The notes under the pieces were generated by a model. The model ran no database searches. It had not been told where the DNA came from and saw only the letters and a list, made by a program, of their open reading frames with translations. A stretch of DNA of 64,000 nucleotides. Source: Oceanococcus sp. HetDA_MAG_MS8 (GTDB taxonomy: Bacteria; Pseudomonadota; Gammaproteobacteria; Nevskiales; Oceanococcaceae). The position numbers were made by a program, and so were the translations under genes. This document shows, piece by piece, positions 35,399-43,513 of the stretch. Every line of letters starts with the position of its first letter. Position 1 is the stretch's first letter. The DNA lies in the NCBI GenBank assembly GCA_019192445.1, contig JAHCMK010000005.1:1-64000 (forward strand), in the 5' to 3' direction.

Positions 35399-36685
35399 TC
35401 AGTTCCACTTACTCAGCTCGCTGGCAGGGGGTTGATAATCCTCCTGCTCAAGCTGGTGCAGGCGCAACTGTTGCTCCAAGTACCGCCGCACTGAGGATGC
35501 TTGTGTGCAATTAATGGCCTGTAGGTAAGCCCTGTTGGCATCACTAGCTCGGCCTAATTGAGCCAGAATGTGAGCACGAGCCGCCCACCATGGCTGGTAG
35601 CTCATTGTTTGGCGGCTCGGGAGACCGTCTAGTTCCGAAAGGGCGTCTTCCAACTGTCCTGCCTTCGCTATTGCAACGGCTCCAGCAACGCGGGAGCCAA
35701 TGGTTGGCCAATGCGCGTTGAGCTGGGAATACAGTGAAGCGATAGCCTTCCAGGGCGTTTCTCCCGTCATTCGACGTTGGCAGTGCGCGGATTGGATGGC
35801 TGCCTCTAGTTGCATAGGTCCTGGTTGACGCAACCTGGCTGCAGCAGACAACAACCGCTCTGCCTCGTTGATCATCGGTTGGTCCCAGCCTTGAGCGTCT
35901 TGCTCATCGAGTGGAACGTACGGAGTGTCGACCAAGCTGTCGCGGCTGTTTCGTGCGCGGCAGTAGCGTGCGAGAGCTGCTAGAGCAAGTGCCTCAGGTT
36001 CTGCAGGTAAAGCCGCGGCAAGCACATCAGCCAGAGTGTCGGCTGCCCAAGTGTGATCCAAATCAGCAGATCTAGCGGAGTCAGGTTGTGCACCGAGTAC
36101 GAGGAGAGCATAGACGGCTTCCAGCACCGCGGGTAGACGCGAGGGCATTTCTGCTCGTTCTGGCTCAACGAAATCTGACGCCTGTGCCGCAAGCTGTCGT
36201 TTGGCGCGCACTAATCGTTGTGCGAGTGCCGACGGAGACACTAGCATCGCCTTTGCTATGTCGCGAGCGTCGAAGCCCAACACTACTTGAAGCATCAAGG
36301 CAGTTCGTATCGATATGGGTACGATGGGGTGGGCACAGGCGAACAATAGGCGCAAACGGTCATCGTCTATTCCCAAGTCTGGGGAGAGTCTATTTGCCGG
36401 CGGCGGTGTCACCTCTAATGCCGCGAACGCCGCGGCGCGGACCCTGTCATGACGAGCCTTCTGCAGCAGATTGCGCCTAGATGCCGTTAATAGCCAAGCC
36501 TCAGGGGCATCAGGAACGCCGGCAACTGGCCAATTCTCCAGAGCTTGAACCAAGGCGTCGGCCAGCGCATCTTCAGCCGATACAATATCTCCCCATTGGC
36601 GTACCAGGCGTCCTAGGAGACGGCCGTAGGCTTCCCGAGCAGCATAAGCTGCCACTCGGGAGGCTTCTTTCACCGCGTTATTCAA
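35399..36685 (-). CDS. ECF42-type RNA polymerase sigma factor
   Basis: A 428-residue ECF sigma factor of the DUF6596 group. Sigma region 2 is at about 15-80 (YGRLLGRLVRQWGDIVSAEDALADAL) and region 4 at about 115-175 (FDARDIAKAMLVSPSALAQRL). A long C-terminal extension of TPR-like helices replaces an anti-sigma factor. ECF42 sigma factors are linked to DGPF/YciI proteins, and such a gene lies 9 bp upstream. The start is TTG 36685, with GTG 36673 the alternative; neither has a good ribosome-binding site. Confidence 0.85.
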   Translation of the reverse strand: MNNAVKEASRVAAYAAREAYGRLLGRLVRQWGDIVSAEDALADALVQALENWPVAGVPDAPEAWLLTASRRNLLQKARHDRVRAAAFAALEVTPPPANRLSPDLGIDDDRLRLLFACAHPIVPISIRTALMLQVVLGFDARDIAKAMLVSPSALAQRLVRAKRQLAAQASDFVEPERAEMPSRLPAVLEAVYALLVLGAQPDSARSADLDHTWAADTLADVLAAALPAEPEALALAALARYCRARNSRDSLVDTPYVPLDEQDAQGWDQPMINEAERLLSAAARLRQPGPMQLEAAIQSAHCQRRMTGETPWKAIASLYSQLNAHWPTIGSRVAGAVAIAKAGQLEDALSELDGLPSRQTMSYQPWWAARAHILAQLGRASDANRAYLQAINCTQASSVRRYLEQQLRLHQLEQEDYQPPASELSKWN

Positions 36686-36694
36686 TGTACGGGC

Positions 36695-37054
36695 TTAGCT
36701 AAGAGGCGGCGGTAGTACCGGTCGGACTTCGGTGGACCCATTTTCAGCATTCGGGGCTTTCGCGGCCCACTCCAAGGCCGTTTCAAGGTCATCAACTTCT
36801 ATCACGAAGTATCCTCCAAGAAATTCTTTGCTGTCGGCGAATGGACCATCCTGTACCTGCCGTTTCCCCTCTCGAACTTGTACTCGTACAGCAGTTTCCG
36901 GTGGCTGCAAACCATCGCCATTCACCACAACTCCAGCGGACCGTATCGCTTGAACGTAGTGTGTCCACGCCCCCCAGTAGGCTTGCGCGGCCGCCGGGTC
37001 ATTACGCTTGGCGAAGTCGCTGGAGGGTTCGAAAAACATCAACATGTACTGCAT
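36695..37054 (-). CDS. YciI/DGPF-family protein
   Basis: A 119-residue ferredoxin-like YCII-related protein. It starts MQYMLMFFEPSSDFAKR and carries the diagnostic QDGPFADSKEFLGGY. DGPF proteins are the usual genomic partner and target of ECF42 sigma factors; their biochemical role is unsettled. It is the first gene of the two-gene unit. The minus-strand TGTCGA at 37133-37138 matches the -35 element I remember for ECF42 promoters, but the -10 is not clear. Confidence 0.85.
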   Translation of the reverse strand: MQYMLMFFEPSSDFAKRNDPAAAQAYWGAWTHYVQAIRSAGVVVNGDGLQPPETAVRVQVREGKRQVQDGPFADSKEFLGGYFVIEVDDLETALEWAAKAPNAENGSTEVRPVLPPPLS

Positions 37055-37680
37055 CTTTTAAGACTCCAATATGTGAAATATCTGCCGGATATTCTTTCCC
37101 GACATCTTGTTGATGCCTGAGCGGAGCGCTAATCGACACTGTACGCGACATTTTATTGAGATTTTTTGTGCGGCCCTTTAGAAACTTTGTTTGGCTGTAG
37201 CGGGACAGGCACTAGCAGTGACTTTTCACTTGTTGCAGACAAAGTGGAGCACCTCAACAGAGCCCATCGTCTAGTAGGGCTACATGGCAATGAAACCAAG
37301 CTGCCGAAGGTCTCATCGTTTTTTGGGGGGGGCGGCTTTCCGATTCCGGAAACTTCGCTCGGGATTTCGCGTCATTGAGTTTCATTCCAGGATAGCGTAG
37401 CGATTGATGAAGCCGTGCTCTGCCAAGCCCATTCTTGAACCTAAGGCACCTACAAGCTTAAAAAAGCCTGAGAGGTATACCGGGTGCCGCCTAGTTCTAC
37501 CAGGCGGCTTGACGCCCCAACATCGCCTGTTATGCAGTTGAGGGCTGCTGGTACATGATTGCTGATCCTCAGCAATATGCTCCGCCCTTCAACCATTCTC
37601 CCAAGTAGTATCGATGCACTGGGCTCTCGATTTTTTGTTGCCTGGGCGAGTCACGGCAATGCTTGGATAGTAGAATTAGA
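37055..37680. other. Gene-free stretch with hairpin and possible ECF42 -35 box
   Basis: No convincing gene is seen. The left part holds the leader of the yciI-sigma unit, including TGTCGA on the minus strand at 37133-37138. A hairpin GCCGCCT, nine-base loop, AGGCGGC lies at 37486-37508, with no T-run after it on either strand. Short open frames here lack ribosome-binding sites and protein-like sequence. Confidence 0.5.
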
Positions 37681-37756
37681 TGGTGGCCAGGGACGGAATC
37701 GAACCGCCGACACGGGGATTTTCAATCCCCTGCTCTACCAACTGAGCTACCTGGCC
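37681..37756 (-). tRNA. tRNA-Phe (anticodon GAA)
   Basis: A 76-nt cloverleaf on the minus strand. The acceptor GGCCAGG pairs with CCTGGCC, with encoded CCA at 37681-37683. The D-arm is GCTCAGTTGGTAGAGC, the anticodon stem-loop GGGGATTGAAAATCCCC gives GAA, and the T-loop is GGTTCGATTCC. It lies downstream of mutY-yggX, the arrangement found in Pseudomonas. Confidence 0.97.
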
Positions 37757-37821
37757 ATTTTTTGTCGCCGTTAAAGAACCTTGTTCAGTGCGGCGTGGCT
37801 GCCTTGCGCAGCAAGCCGCGT

Positions 37822-37850
37822 ATTAAACGCGAGCTGGGCACTGGCGTCAA
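37822..37850 (-). promoter_or_regulatory. Promoter of tRNA-Phe
   Basis: On the minus strand, TTGACG (37845-37850), a 17-base spacer and TTTAAT (37822-37827) form a good sigma-70 promoter. A GC-rich discriminator follows, as usual for growth-rate-controlled stable RNA genes. The start would be about 58 bp before the tRNA. Confidence 0.7.
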
Positions 37851-37891
37851 GTCCTTCGCGCTGATTTCCTTCGGCGTTGCATGTGTCGCAC

Positions 37892-38176
37892 CTAGCTTTG
37901 CGGAGGAACGTAGCCTGTTTGTGTGAGTTTGCCTTTGGTGAAGAAGAACTTATCCATTTCTTCGCGCAAAAATTTCCGCGCCTCGGGCTTGGCTAACACT
38001 AGGCGATATTCATTGATAAGGCGGGTTTGGTGGGCGAGCCATTCTTGCCACGCGCGCTGGGACACTTGCTCGTAGAGTTTTTGGCCAAACTCGCCAGGCA
38101 TGGGTGGTTTGAGCAGGCCGGGTAGCTCTTCGTCAAATTTAGCGCAGTGCACCATGCGGGGGCTGTTCTCAGTCAT
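37892..38176 (-). CDS. yggX: Fe(2+)-trafficking/oxidative damage protection protein YggX
   Basis: A 94-residue protein matching YggX from MVHCAKFDEELPGL through LVLAKPEARKFLREEMDKFFF, including the conserved Cys. YggX protects iron-sulfur clusters such as that of MutY from oxidative damage. It overlaps the mutY stop by 8 bp. ATG 38176 is chosen; ATG 38155, seven codons on, is the more typical family start. Confidence 0.95.
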   Translation of the reverse strand: MTENSPRMVHCAKFDEELPGLLKPPMPGEFGQKLYEQVSQRAWQEWLAHQTRLINEYRLVLAKPEARKFLREEMDKFFFTKGKLTQTGYVPPQS

Positions 38177-39200
38177 TACTCAATTTCTCCAGGATGCGAT
38201 GAACCGCTGTGGGTAGTCCGTATTGCCCCATATTCTGGGGTGTGACCCAGCGTGCTTCCAACTCTTCGGCCACGCCGTTGGCTGTGGGCTGAGGCGGTTC
38301 GTCCAGCATTACATAGATGTGCAGGTCAAAGTGGGTGAAGACATGCTTGATTTTCAGTGCATGGTCTTGTGTAGGAGGCTGAGCCTCCAACAGCTCTGAA
38401 TGTGGCGGGCACCATAAACCACCCCACAAGCCCGAGGGTGGACGACGCTCCAACCAAATTGCTTGGTCCTTTGGGCGGCGGCTCAGCCACATGAGGCAAT
38501 AACGCTGACGGCGGCTACGGTTTTTGCGCGGTGCTTTGATCGGCAGAGATTCCACCAGCCCTTGTCGAAGAGCCTGGCAGTCATCCGCGATGGGGCATTC
38601 GCCGCATCGGGGCTGTTTGGGGATGCAGATGGTGGCGCCTAAATCCATCAATCCCTGGGTGTAGTCCGGCAGGCGGACACTAGGGAGATGTGACTCAGCG
38701 TAAGACCACAGGCGTTTTTGGGCGGCGGTTTTCCCTGGCCACTCCTGCTCGGCGCTATGCCGGCTGAAGACGCGCTTCACATTGGCATCCAGAATGGCTT
38801 CGGGTAAGCCAAATGCCTGGGCACAGATGGCTGCAGCAGTGCTACGGCCTATGCCAGGTAGCGCCTCTAGCGCTTCTCTATTGGCTGGGAACTCGCCGCC
38901 GTAGTCTTCTTGAATGCGCTGTGCACAGGCATGGAGGTTGCGCGCACGGGCGTAATAACCCAAGCCCTGCCAAAGGCTGAGAACTTCATCCAAGGGGGCG
39001 GCTGCGAGTGGGCCTACATCGGGAAAACGCGCGACAAAGCGCTTGAAGTAGGGGATAACTGCACTGACCGTGGTTTGTTGCAGCATCACCTCGGACAACC
39101 ACACACGGTAGGGAGTGCGGGGATGCTGCCAGGGTAGGTCATGACGCCCGTGTGTGGCTTGCCAGCCCAGTACGCGCTGGGCTAGGGAGGGTGGCGCCAA
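38169..39200 (-). CDS. mutY: A/G-specific adenine glycosylase MutY
   Basis: A 343-residue base-excision repair enzyme that removes adenine opposite 8-oxoguanine. The helix-hairpin-helix with catalytic Asp is LPGIGRSTAAAI...EAILDANVKRV. The [4Fe-4S] ligands are in CIPKQPRCGECPIADDC. The NUDIX-like C-terminal domain senses 8-oxoG (SGLWGGLWCPP). The start is TTG 39200, only 4 bp after the previous stop, so translation is probably coupled. It is followed by yggX. Confidence 0.95.
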   Translation of the reverse strand: MAPPSLAQRVLGWQATHGRHDLPWQHPRTPYRVWLSEVMLQQTTVSAVIPYFKRFVARFPDVGPLAAAPLDEVLSLWQGLGYYARARNLHACAQRIQEDYGGEFPANREALEALPGIGRSTAAAICAQAFGLPEAILDANVKRVFSRHSAEQEWPGKTAAQKRLWSYAESHLPSVRLPDYTQGLMDLGATICIPKQPRCGECPIADDCQALRQGLVESLPIKAPRKNRSRRQRYCLMWLSRRPKDQAIWLERRPPSGLWGGLWCPPHSELLEAQPPTQDHALKIKHVFTHFDLHIYVMLDEPPQPTANGVAEELEARWVTPQNMGQYGLPTAVHRILEKLSND

Positions 39201-39204
39201 GGGC

Positions 39205-39831
39205 TTACAACGCTCCTGCCAGGGTGGTTTCGATCACCTTTGGTTGCTGTGGCGGGGCCAATGCTAAGGCGAGCTGCTCGATACCGTTGGCGGTTTCTTC
39301 GGCTTCGGACTGCAACTTGCGCTTGATGAGCCATGGTCCAACGATGGGCGGAATCCAAAAGTCGGGCTCTATTTCGGCAAAGAAGTGCAGGTGCGCCTCG
39401 CCCTCCTGGTCCCATATGCGCCACTGCGCCTGGCCGAAGCGCAAATTGGACAGCTCTGGAATCACTTGCGCACTGAGCTGCTCCGGCGGCTTGAGTTGCA
39501 TGTCTTGAACTTGATCAAAAACGCGGCAAACGCTCATGACGCAGACGCGGACCTGGGTGTGTACCCGCTGCAGGCCAGGGGCAGCGCCATCGATGGGTTC
39601 AGCCTTAATGATGGCGGGGTTGATGTCTACCAGACGGGGGAAGTCGGTAAACACGGCATAAGCGCGGCCGGCGTCCACATCCATGCGGGCGCGCATGGTG
39701 ACGCGGTAGCGCTTGCCCTCATGGGCCACATCAATATGATCGATTTTTGCCGGCATGGCCGCGGTGCAATAACAAATACTGGCGGCGAAGATTAGCAAGC
39801 GCAGCTTCAGTCTTCGAGTCTGAAGCATCAT
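39205..39831 (-). CDS. SRPBCC/START-like exported protein
   Basis: A 208-residue protein with an N-terminal signal-like helix (LLIFAASICYCTAAMPA) and a polyketide cyclase/START-like domain: VDAGRAYAVFTDFPRLVDI, then IPPIVGPWLIKRKLQSEAEE. Such domains bind hydrophobic ligands. It overlaps the AsmA stop (ATGATG at 39831-39826; either ATG could serve) and precedes mutY by 4 bp. A periplasmic lipid-related role beside AsmA is inference. Confidence 0.7.
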   Translation of the reverse strand: MMLQTRRLKLRLLIFAASICYCTAAMPAKIDHIDVAHEGKRYRVTMRARMDVDAGRAYAVFTDFPRLVDINPAIIKAEPIDGAAPGLQRVHTQVRVCVMSVCRVFDQVQDMQLKPPEQLSAQVIPELSNLRFGQAQWRIWDQEGEAHLHFFAEIEPDFWIPPIVGPWLIKRKLQSEAEETANGIEQLALALAPPQQPKVIETTLAGAL

Positions 39832-42017
39832 TGCGGGTCTTTGTTGCCGCCAAACAGGTCCTGCAGTTTGCCGCGTAGTTTGTCTTTGGCTTCGTCCTTG
39901 AGCTCCTCTTTACGCTGGTCCAGGTCTTGTTTGAGCTCTTGTTTCTTGGCGTCAAGCTCCTGCTGGGCACGGGCTTTGAGTGCGCCCTCCACATCGATTT
40001 GGAACCGGGGGGCGGTAAGTGGTCCGCTGATTTGCACGGGCACGGCTAGTCCAATCAACTTATCCAGCCCCTTATTCTTGCGAATGACCGGATGGTCTTT
40101 CAGTGTGGGCAGTAGCTGCATATCCCAGGCCAGCGCTTCCATATTTAGGCCGCCAGTGCCGCTCACAGCCAGCAGCTCACTGTCGGCGCGAAGGTTCTGT
40201 GCTTTAGCCTGTCCGGAGCTAAACAGAATTTTCCCTGCAAATTCAGAGAAACTTGTTGCGGCCTGCGTATCCTCGGCGGCTTTGGTTTTGCTCAGGCCCT
40301 GATTGATGATGTCGACCAAGGAAACGCCCTGAACTGCACCATCCTTCAACAAATAGGAGGCTTGCCCAGCCGCACTGGCGAGTAGCTGCCGCGGCGTGGT
40401 GCCCACAGCTTCTAAGTCCAGGTCCAGTTGGGTTAACCCGCTAAGCCATTGTTCCCCGATGGTGTCTTGCAGCAGGGGACCAAGTCCGACAGCGGCCATG
40501 CTGAGCTGTAGGCCGGTCTTTGGCGTATTTTTGCTGAAGTCCACCGTATTGCTGGCCTTCAGCTGGCCTCCATAAGCTTGCATGGTGAGCTCGGATGTGA
40601 AGGCCTGGCCCGGCCGTGCGCGCGCTTGCCAGGTCACGTTTTTGGCTTTGACGCCGGCGCCCAAGAACTCCCCGATCGTGGCCTTGGCTTCTATATCGAG
40701 TTCGGCCAGCATGTCTAAGGGTAGAGGCTGGTCGAGTGGGTCAGGGCCGCTTTCATCGCCGCTCTCTTCTGGCTCTTCTTCCGCCGTTGGTGGTGTCCAA
40801 TTGTCTAGATCAAAGCGATCTAGCTGAAACTGCGCTCGAAGCTGAGGCGGCTCTAAGGTCACTACACTTACGCTGCCGTTAAATGGCGCACCGTCGAGTT
40901 GACCTTGCAAACGCGTACTACGAATACGCTGTGGTTCCAAGCTGAGGTTCAGCGCCAGCTGAGTTGGGCCGCCGGGGCTGCCATCGCCTAGGGGAATTCC
41001 AAAGCGCTGGCTGAATTCTTGGGCCACAAAGGCATTGGTCTGCAAACTGGCGCTGCCCTGAGGTTGTCCAGCACTCAAATCCAGGTCGGCATTGAAGGTG
41101 GCTTGCATGCCTGCATTCTCCAGTCGCCAATCGCTGACTTCTACATGTTGCTGAGCCCCGTCATAACGGGCTCCGCCCCGGGCGATCGCTGTTTGCTTGC
41201 CACCAGGCACGCTGGGCCCCTGGGTCGTCACGCGGAGTTCACTTTGGCTGAGCTCCAGCAAGGGGCCCTCAGGGTCAAATGTCCAGTCCGACTCGAGCTC
41301 GACTTGGGCTTGGAGGTCGTCGGGCAGACTGGCTCTGAGCAGTAGGGCAATCGTAGAGGTCTCGCCGGGCGCAATGGGGCCTGTCCGTAACTGGTCCAGG
41401 GTTAACTCGGTTCGCTCCTCGTCAGCGCTATAGACCAAACTAATGTTGGTCAGCTCCACGCCGGCCACATAGATATCCATCGGCGTGTCCTTTTGGACAA
41501 TCACCGTGGTTTTCTCAGGTGTTTTGATGGTGGTGGTATTGCCGCTCTCTTCGACTTCAACCACGCCATCCTCGGTGTCCACGCGCACCGTATCACCGGA
41601 ATCCTGCTCGGCCAGGCTGGCCAGGTCATCCCAGTTTGTGCTCTCAGCGCGGGTCTCTAGGCGCAGGCTCAGATCGGCGACACGTACCTGACCCACGCGC
41701 AAGGTATTTTGGGTGAGCAGGGGCCAAAGCTCTACCTCGGCTTGGACTTGGCCGATCTGCACCATAGGTTCGGGCCCAAAACCCTGGGCGTTGGCGAGTC
41801 GCACATCATTTATTTCGGCTCCTACAAAGGGGAACAGGCGGAGCTCTATGGGGCCGCTGAGCTCCAGTTCACGGCCGGTTTTTTCGAGCACAGCTTGGCT
41901 GATGTCGTCGCGATAGTCATTGGGGTCAAAGATGGCCAAAACCCAAATTAGTACGCCGCTAATTGTCAGGCCCGTCAGCCCTACAAATGCCAATAAGATT
42001 TTGAGTGGCAACGCCAT
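39828..42017 (-). CDS. AsmA-family envelope protein
   Basis: A 729-residue protein with one N-terminal membrane helix (LLAFVGLTGLTISGVLIWVL), then the AsmA opening FDPNDYRDDISQAVLEKTGR. A long beta-rich body includes an acidic Glu/Asp-Pro segment (EEEPEESGDESGPDPL), and the end is a Lys/Glu/Asp coiled tail. AsmA-like proteins form chorein-type bridges thought to move phospholipids to the outer membrane. It is the first gene of the AsmA-SRPBCC-mutY-yggX unit. Confidence 0.88.
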   Translation of the reverse strand: MALPLKILLAFVGLTGLTISGVLIWVLAIFDPNDYRDDISQAVLEKTGRELELSGPIELRLFPFVGAEINDVRLANAQGFGPEPMVQIGQVQAEVELWPLLTQNTLRVGQVRVADLSLRLETRAESTNWDDLASLAEQDSGDTVRVDTEDGVVEVEESGNTTTIKTPEKTTVIVQKDTPMDIYVAGVELTNISLVYSADEERTELTLDQLRTGPIAPGETSTIALLLRASLPDDLQAQVELESDWTFDPEGPLLELSQSELRVTTQGPSVPGGKQTAIARGGARYDGAQQHVEVSDWRLENAGMQATFNADLDLSAGQPQGSASLQTNAFVAQEFSQRFGIPLGDGSPGGPTQLALNLSLEPQRIRSTRLQGQLDGAPFNGSVSVVTLEPPQLRAQFQLDRFDLDNWTPPTAEEEPEESGDESGPDPLDQPLPLDMLAELDIEAKATIGEFLGAGVKAKNVTWQARARPGQAFTSELTMQAYGGQLKASNTVDFSKNTPKTGLQLSMAAVGLGPLLQDTIGEQWLSGLTQLDLDLEAVGTTPRQLLASAAGQASYLLKDGAVQGVSLVDIINQGLSKTKAAEDTQAATSFSEFAGKILFSSGQAKAQNLRADSELLAVSGTGGLNMEALAWDMQLLPTLKDHPVIRKNKGLDKLIGLAVPVQISGPLTAPRFQIDVEGALKARAQQELDAKKQELKQDLDQRKEELKDEAKDKLRGKLQDLFGGNKDPQ

Positions 42018-42140
42018 GCTGTGTCCGCCCTATCCTTGGATGAGCGCTTGAGCATAACCAATGCCATCAAAAATTCCTGAGGACTTGGTAATGTGACTCG
42101 CAAATTGCACATCCCATACTGGGATTACAGGGGACAGACC

Positions 42141-43457
42141 ATGAAACAACCATCCAATCTGCGCCGGGGGCTGGCTTTAGCGGCCGCGCTGATCAGCGTC
42201 GGTATGAGCCTTCAGCCCGCTCAGGCGGCTGATGTTATTCAGGTCAAAGACGCGGTTCCGGGGCAGTTTATTGTGGCTTTGGAGCGCAGGTCTCAACGTT
42301 GTTTGGCGGATCGCTTGGCGCGTTTGGTTGGCGGGCGAGTTCTGCATGAATACAACCGAGCTTTTCAGGGCTTCGCGCTTAGCGCAGCGCCGGCAGCGGT
42401 CGCACAGCTGCTGCAGCAGCCTGGAGTGCGCTACGTGGAGCAAGTTGGCCGGGTGAGCTTGGTTGCCAGACCGCCTTGGGGGCTGGACCGCGTAGACCAA
42501 CCGCAGCTGCCGCTGGATGGTGACTATCAGCCTATGAATCAGGGCCAAGACGTCCATGCATACATTGTCGACACCGGTATTCGGAGCACGCATCGGGCTT
42601 TTGCAAAGCGCTTGGGCAACGGGGCCAATTTTGCCCAGACGGGCACAGCGCCGGAAAATCCTCCGGGTTTAGGTGGCGACTTGGGTAAAGCCATTGGCGA
42701 CACGGTTGGTGGTTTGCTCGGGGGCGGTTCCGGTGGCGACGATGATGAGCAAAGCGGCTCCCGCCCAGACTGGGACGACTGCAACGGCCATGGTACCCAT
42801 GTGGCCGGTACGGTCGGCGGGCAGGGTTACGGCGTTGCGACGCAGGTACGCTTGCACGCAGTGCGGGTGTTGGATTGCGCGGGCTCTGGTACCACTGCGG
42901 ATGTGATTGCAGGAGTGGATTGGGTGACGAAGAATGCCCAGGTGCCAGCAGTGGCTAATCTGAGCTTAGGAGGCGGGGCTAGCCGCTCCTTAGATGAAGC
43001 CGTCAATAATGCGATTGATCAGGGCATCACCATGGTGGTCGCGGCGGGAAACAGCAATGAGGACGCTTGCGATAGCTCCCCGGCGCGTGTGGCGAATGCC
43101 ATCACGGTGGGGGCAAGCACCATCCGTGACGAACGCGCGGAGTTTTCTAACTACGGAGACTGCATCGATATTTTTGCTCCGGGAACCGAAATTTTATCGG
43201 CCTGGCATAGCTCGGACGATGCCCAAAAAGAACTACAAGGCACGTCCATGGCGGCGCCGCATGTCGCGGGCGCGGTGGCAATTCTGCTGGCCGACAACGG
43301 CGAGGCGCCACCTTCGGTGGTGTTTCAGGATCTAGTCGCCTTGGCCGTGGATGACGTGGTTGAGCAAGCTCGCTCAGATGCGAACCGCTTGCTCCAGGTT
43401 CCGATGCCTGCGAAGGACGACAAGCAGACGCAGTCTCGTCGTATGGGCTTGTACTAG
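42141..43457 (+). CDS. Secreted subtilisin-like serine protease (S8)
   Basis: A 438-residue preproenzyme with a signal peptide to about residue 29 and an inhibitor I9-like propeptide at about 38-108 (PGQFIVALERR...GVRYVEQ). The catalytic triad is Asp144 (YIVDTGI), His217 (NGHGTHVAG) and Ser368 (GTSMAAPHVAG), with oxyanion Asn in AAGNSNEDA. A Gly-rich insert of about 45 residues (GLGGDLGKAIGDTVGG...) separates Asp from His and is not typical. The start at ATG 42141 is preceded by AGGGGA; an upstream in-frame ATG at 42093 is unlikely. Confidence 0.92.
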   Translation: MKQPSNLRRGLALAAALISVGMSLQPAQAADVIQVKDAVPGQFIVALERRSQRCLADRLARLVGGRVLHEYNRAFQGFALSAAPAAVAQLLQQPGVRYVEQVGRVSLVARPPWGLDRVDQPQLPLDGDYQPMNQGQDVHAYIVDTGIRSTHRAFAKRLGNGANFAQTGTAPENPPGLGGDLGKAIGDTVGGLLGGGSGGDDDEQSGSRPDWDDCNGHGTHVAGTVGGQGYGVATQVRLHAVRVLDCAGSGTTADVIAGVDWVTKNAQVPAVANLSLGGGASRSLDEAVNNAIDQGITMVVAAGNSNEDACDSSPARVANAITVGASTIRDERAEFSNYGDCIDIFAPGTEILSAWHSSDDAQKELQGTSMAAPHVAGAVAILLADNGEAPPSVVFQDLVALAVDDVVEQARSDANRLLQVPMPAKDDKQTQSRRMGLY

Positions 43458-43465
43458 TGCGAAGC

Positions 43466-43507
43466 TCGGCCTGCGGCTGACGTTACCTAGCGCCAGCCGC
43501 AGGCCGA
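43466..43507. terminator. 14-bp perfect hairpin between convergent genes
   Basis: TCGGCCTGCGGCTG (43466-43479) pairs perfectly with 43494-43507 around a 14-base loop. It lies between the convergent subtilase and AbgT genes, 9 and 6 bp from their stops. There is no T-run, so termination would not be classical; it may act in both directions or protect 3' ends. Confidence 0.5.
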
Positions 43508-43513
43508 CAGGCC

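Noticed and set aside
37166-37378. 70-codon open frame between yciI and tRNA-Phe
   Set aside because: It has no ribosome-binding site, low-complexity glycine content and no family resemblance.
37681-37756. tRNA-Phe as an integration site for the accessory region
   Set aside because: No second copy of the tRNA 3' end and no integrase gene was seen in the window, and flanking mutY-yggX is core synteny.
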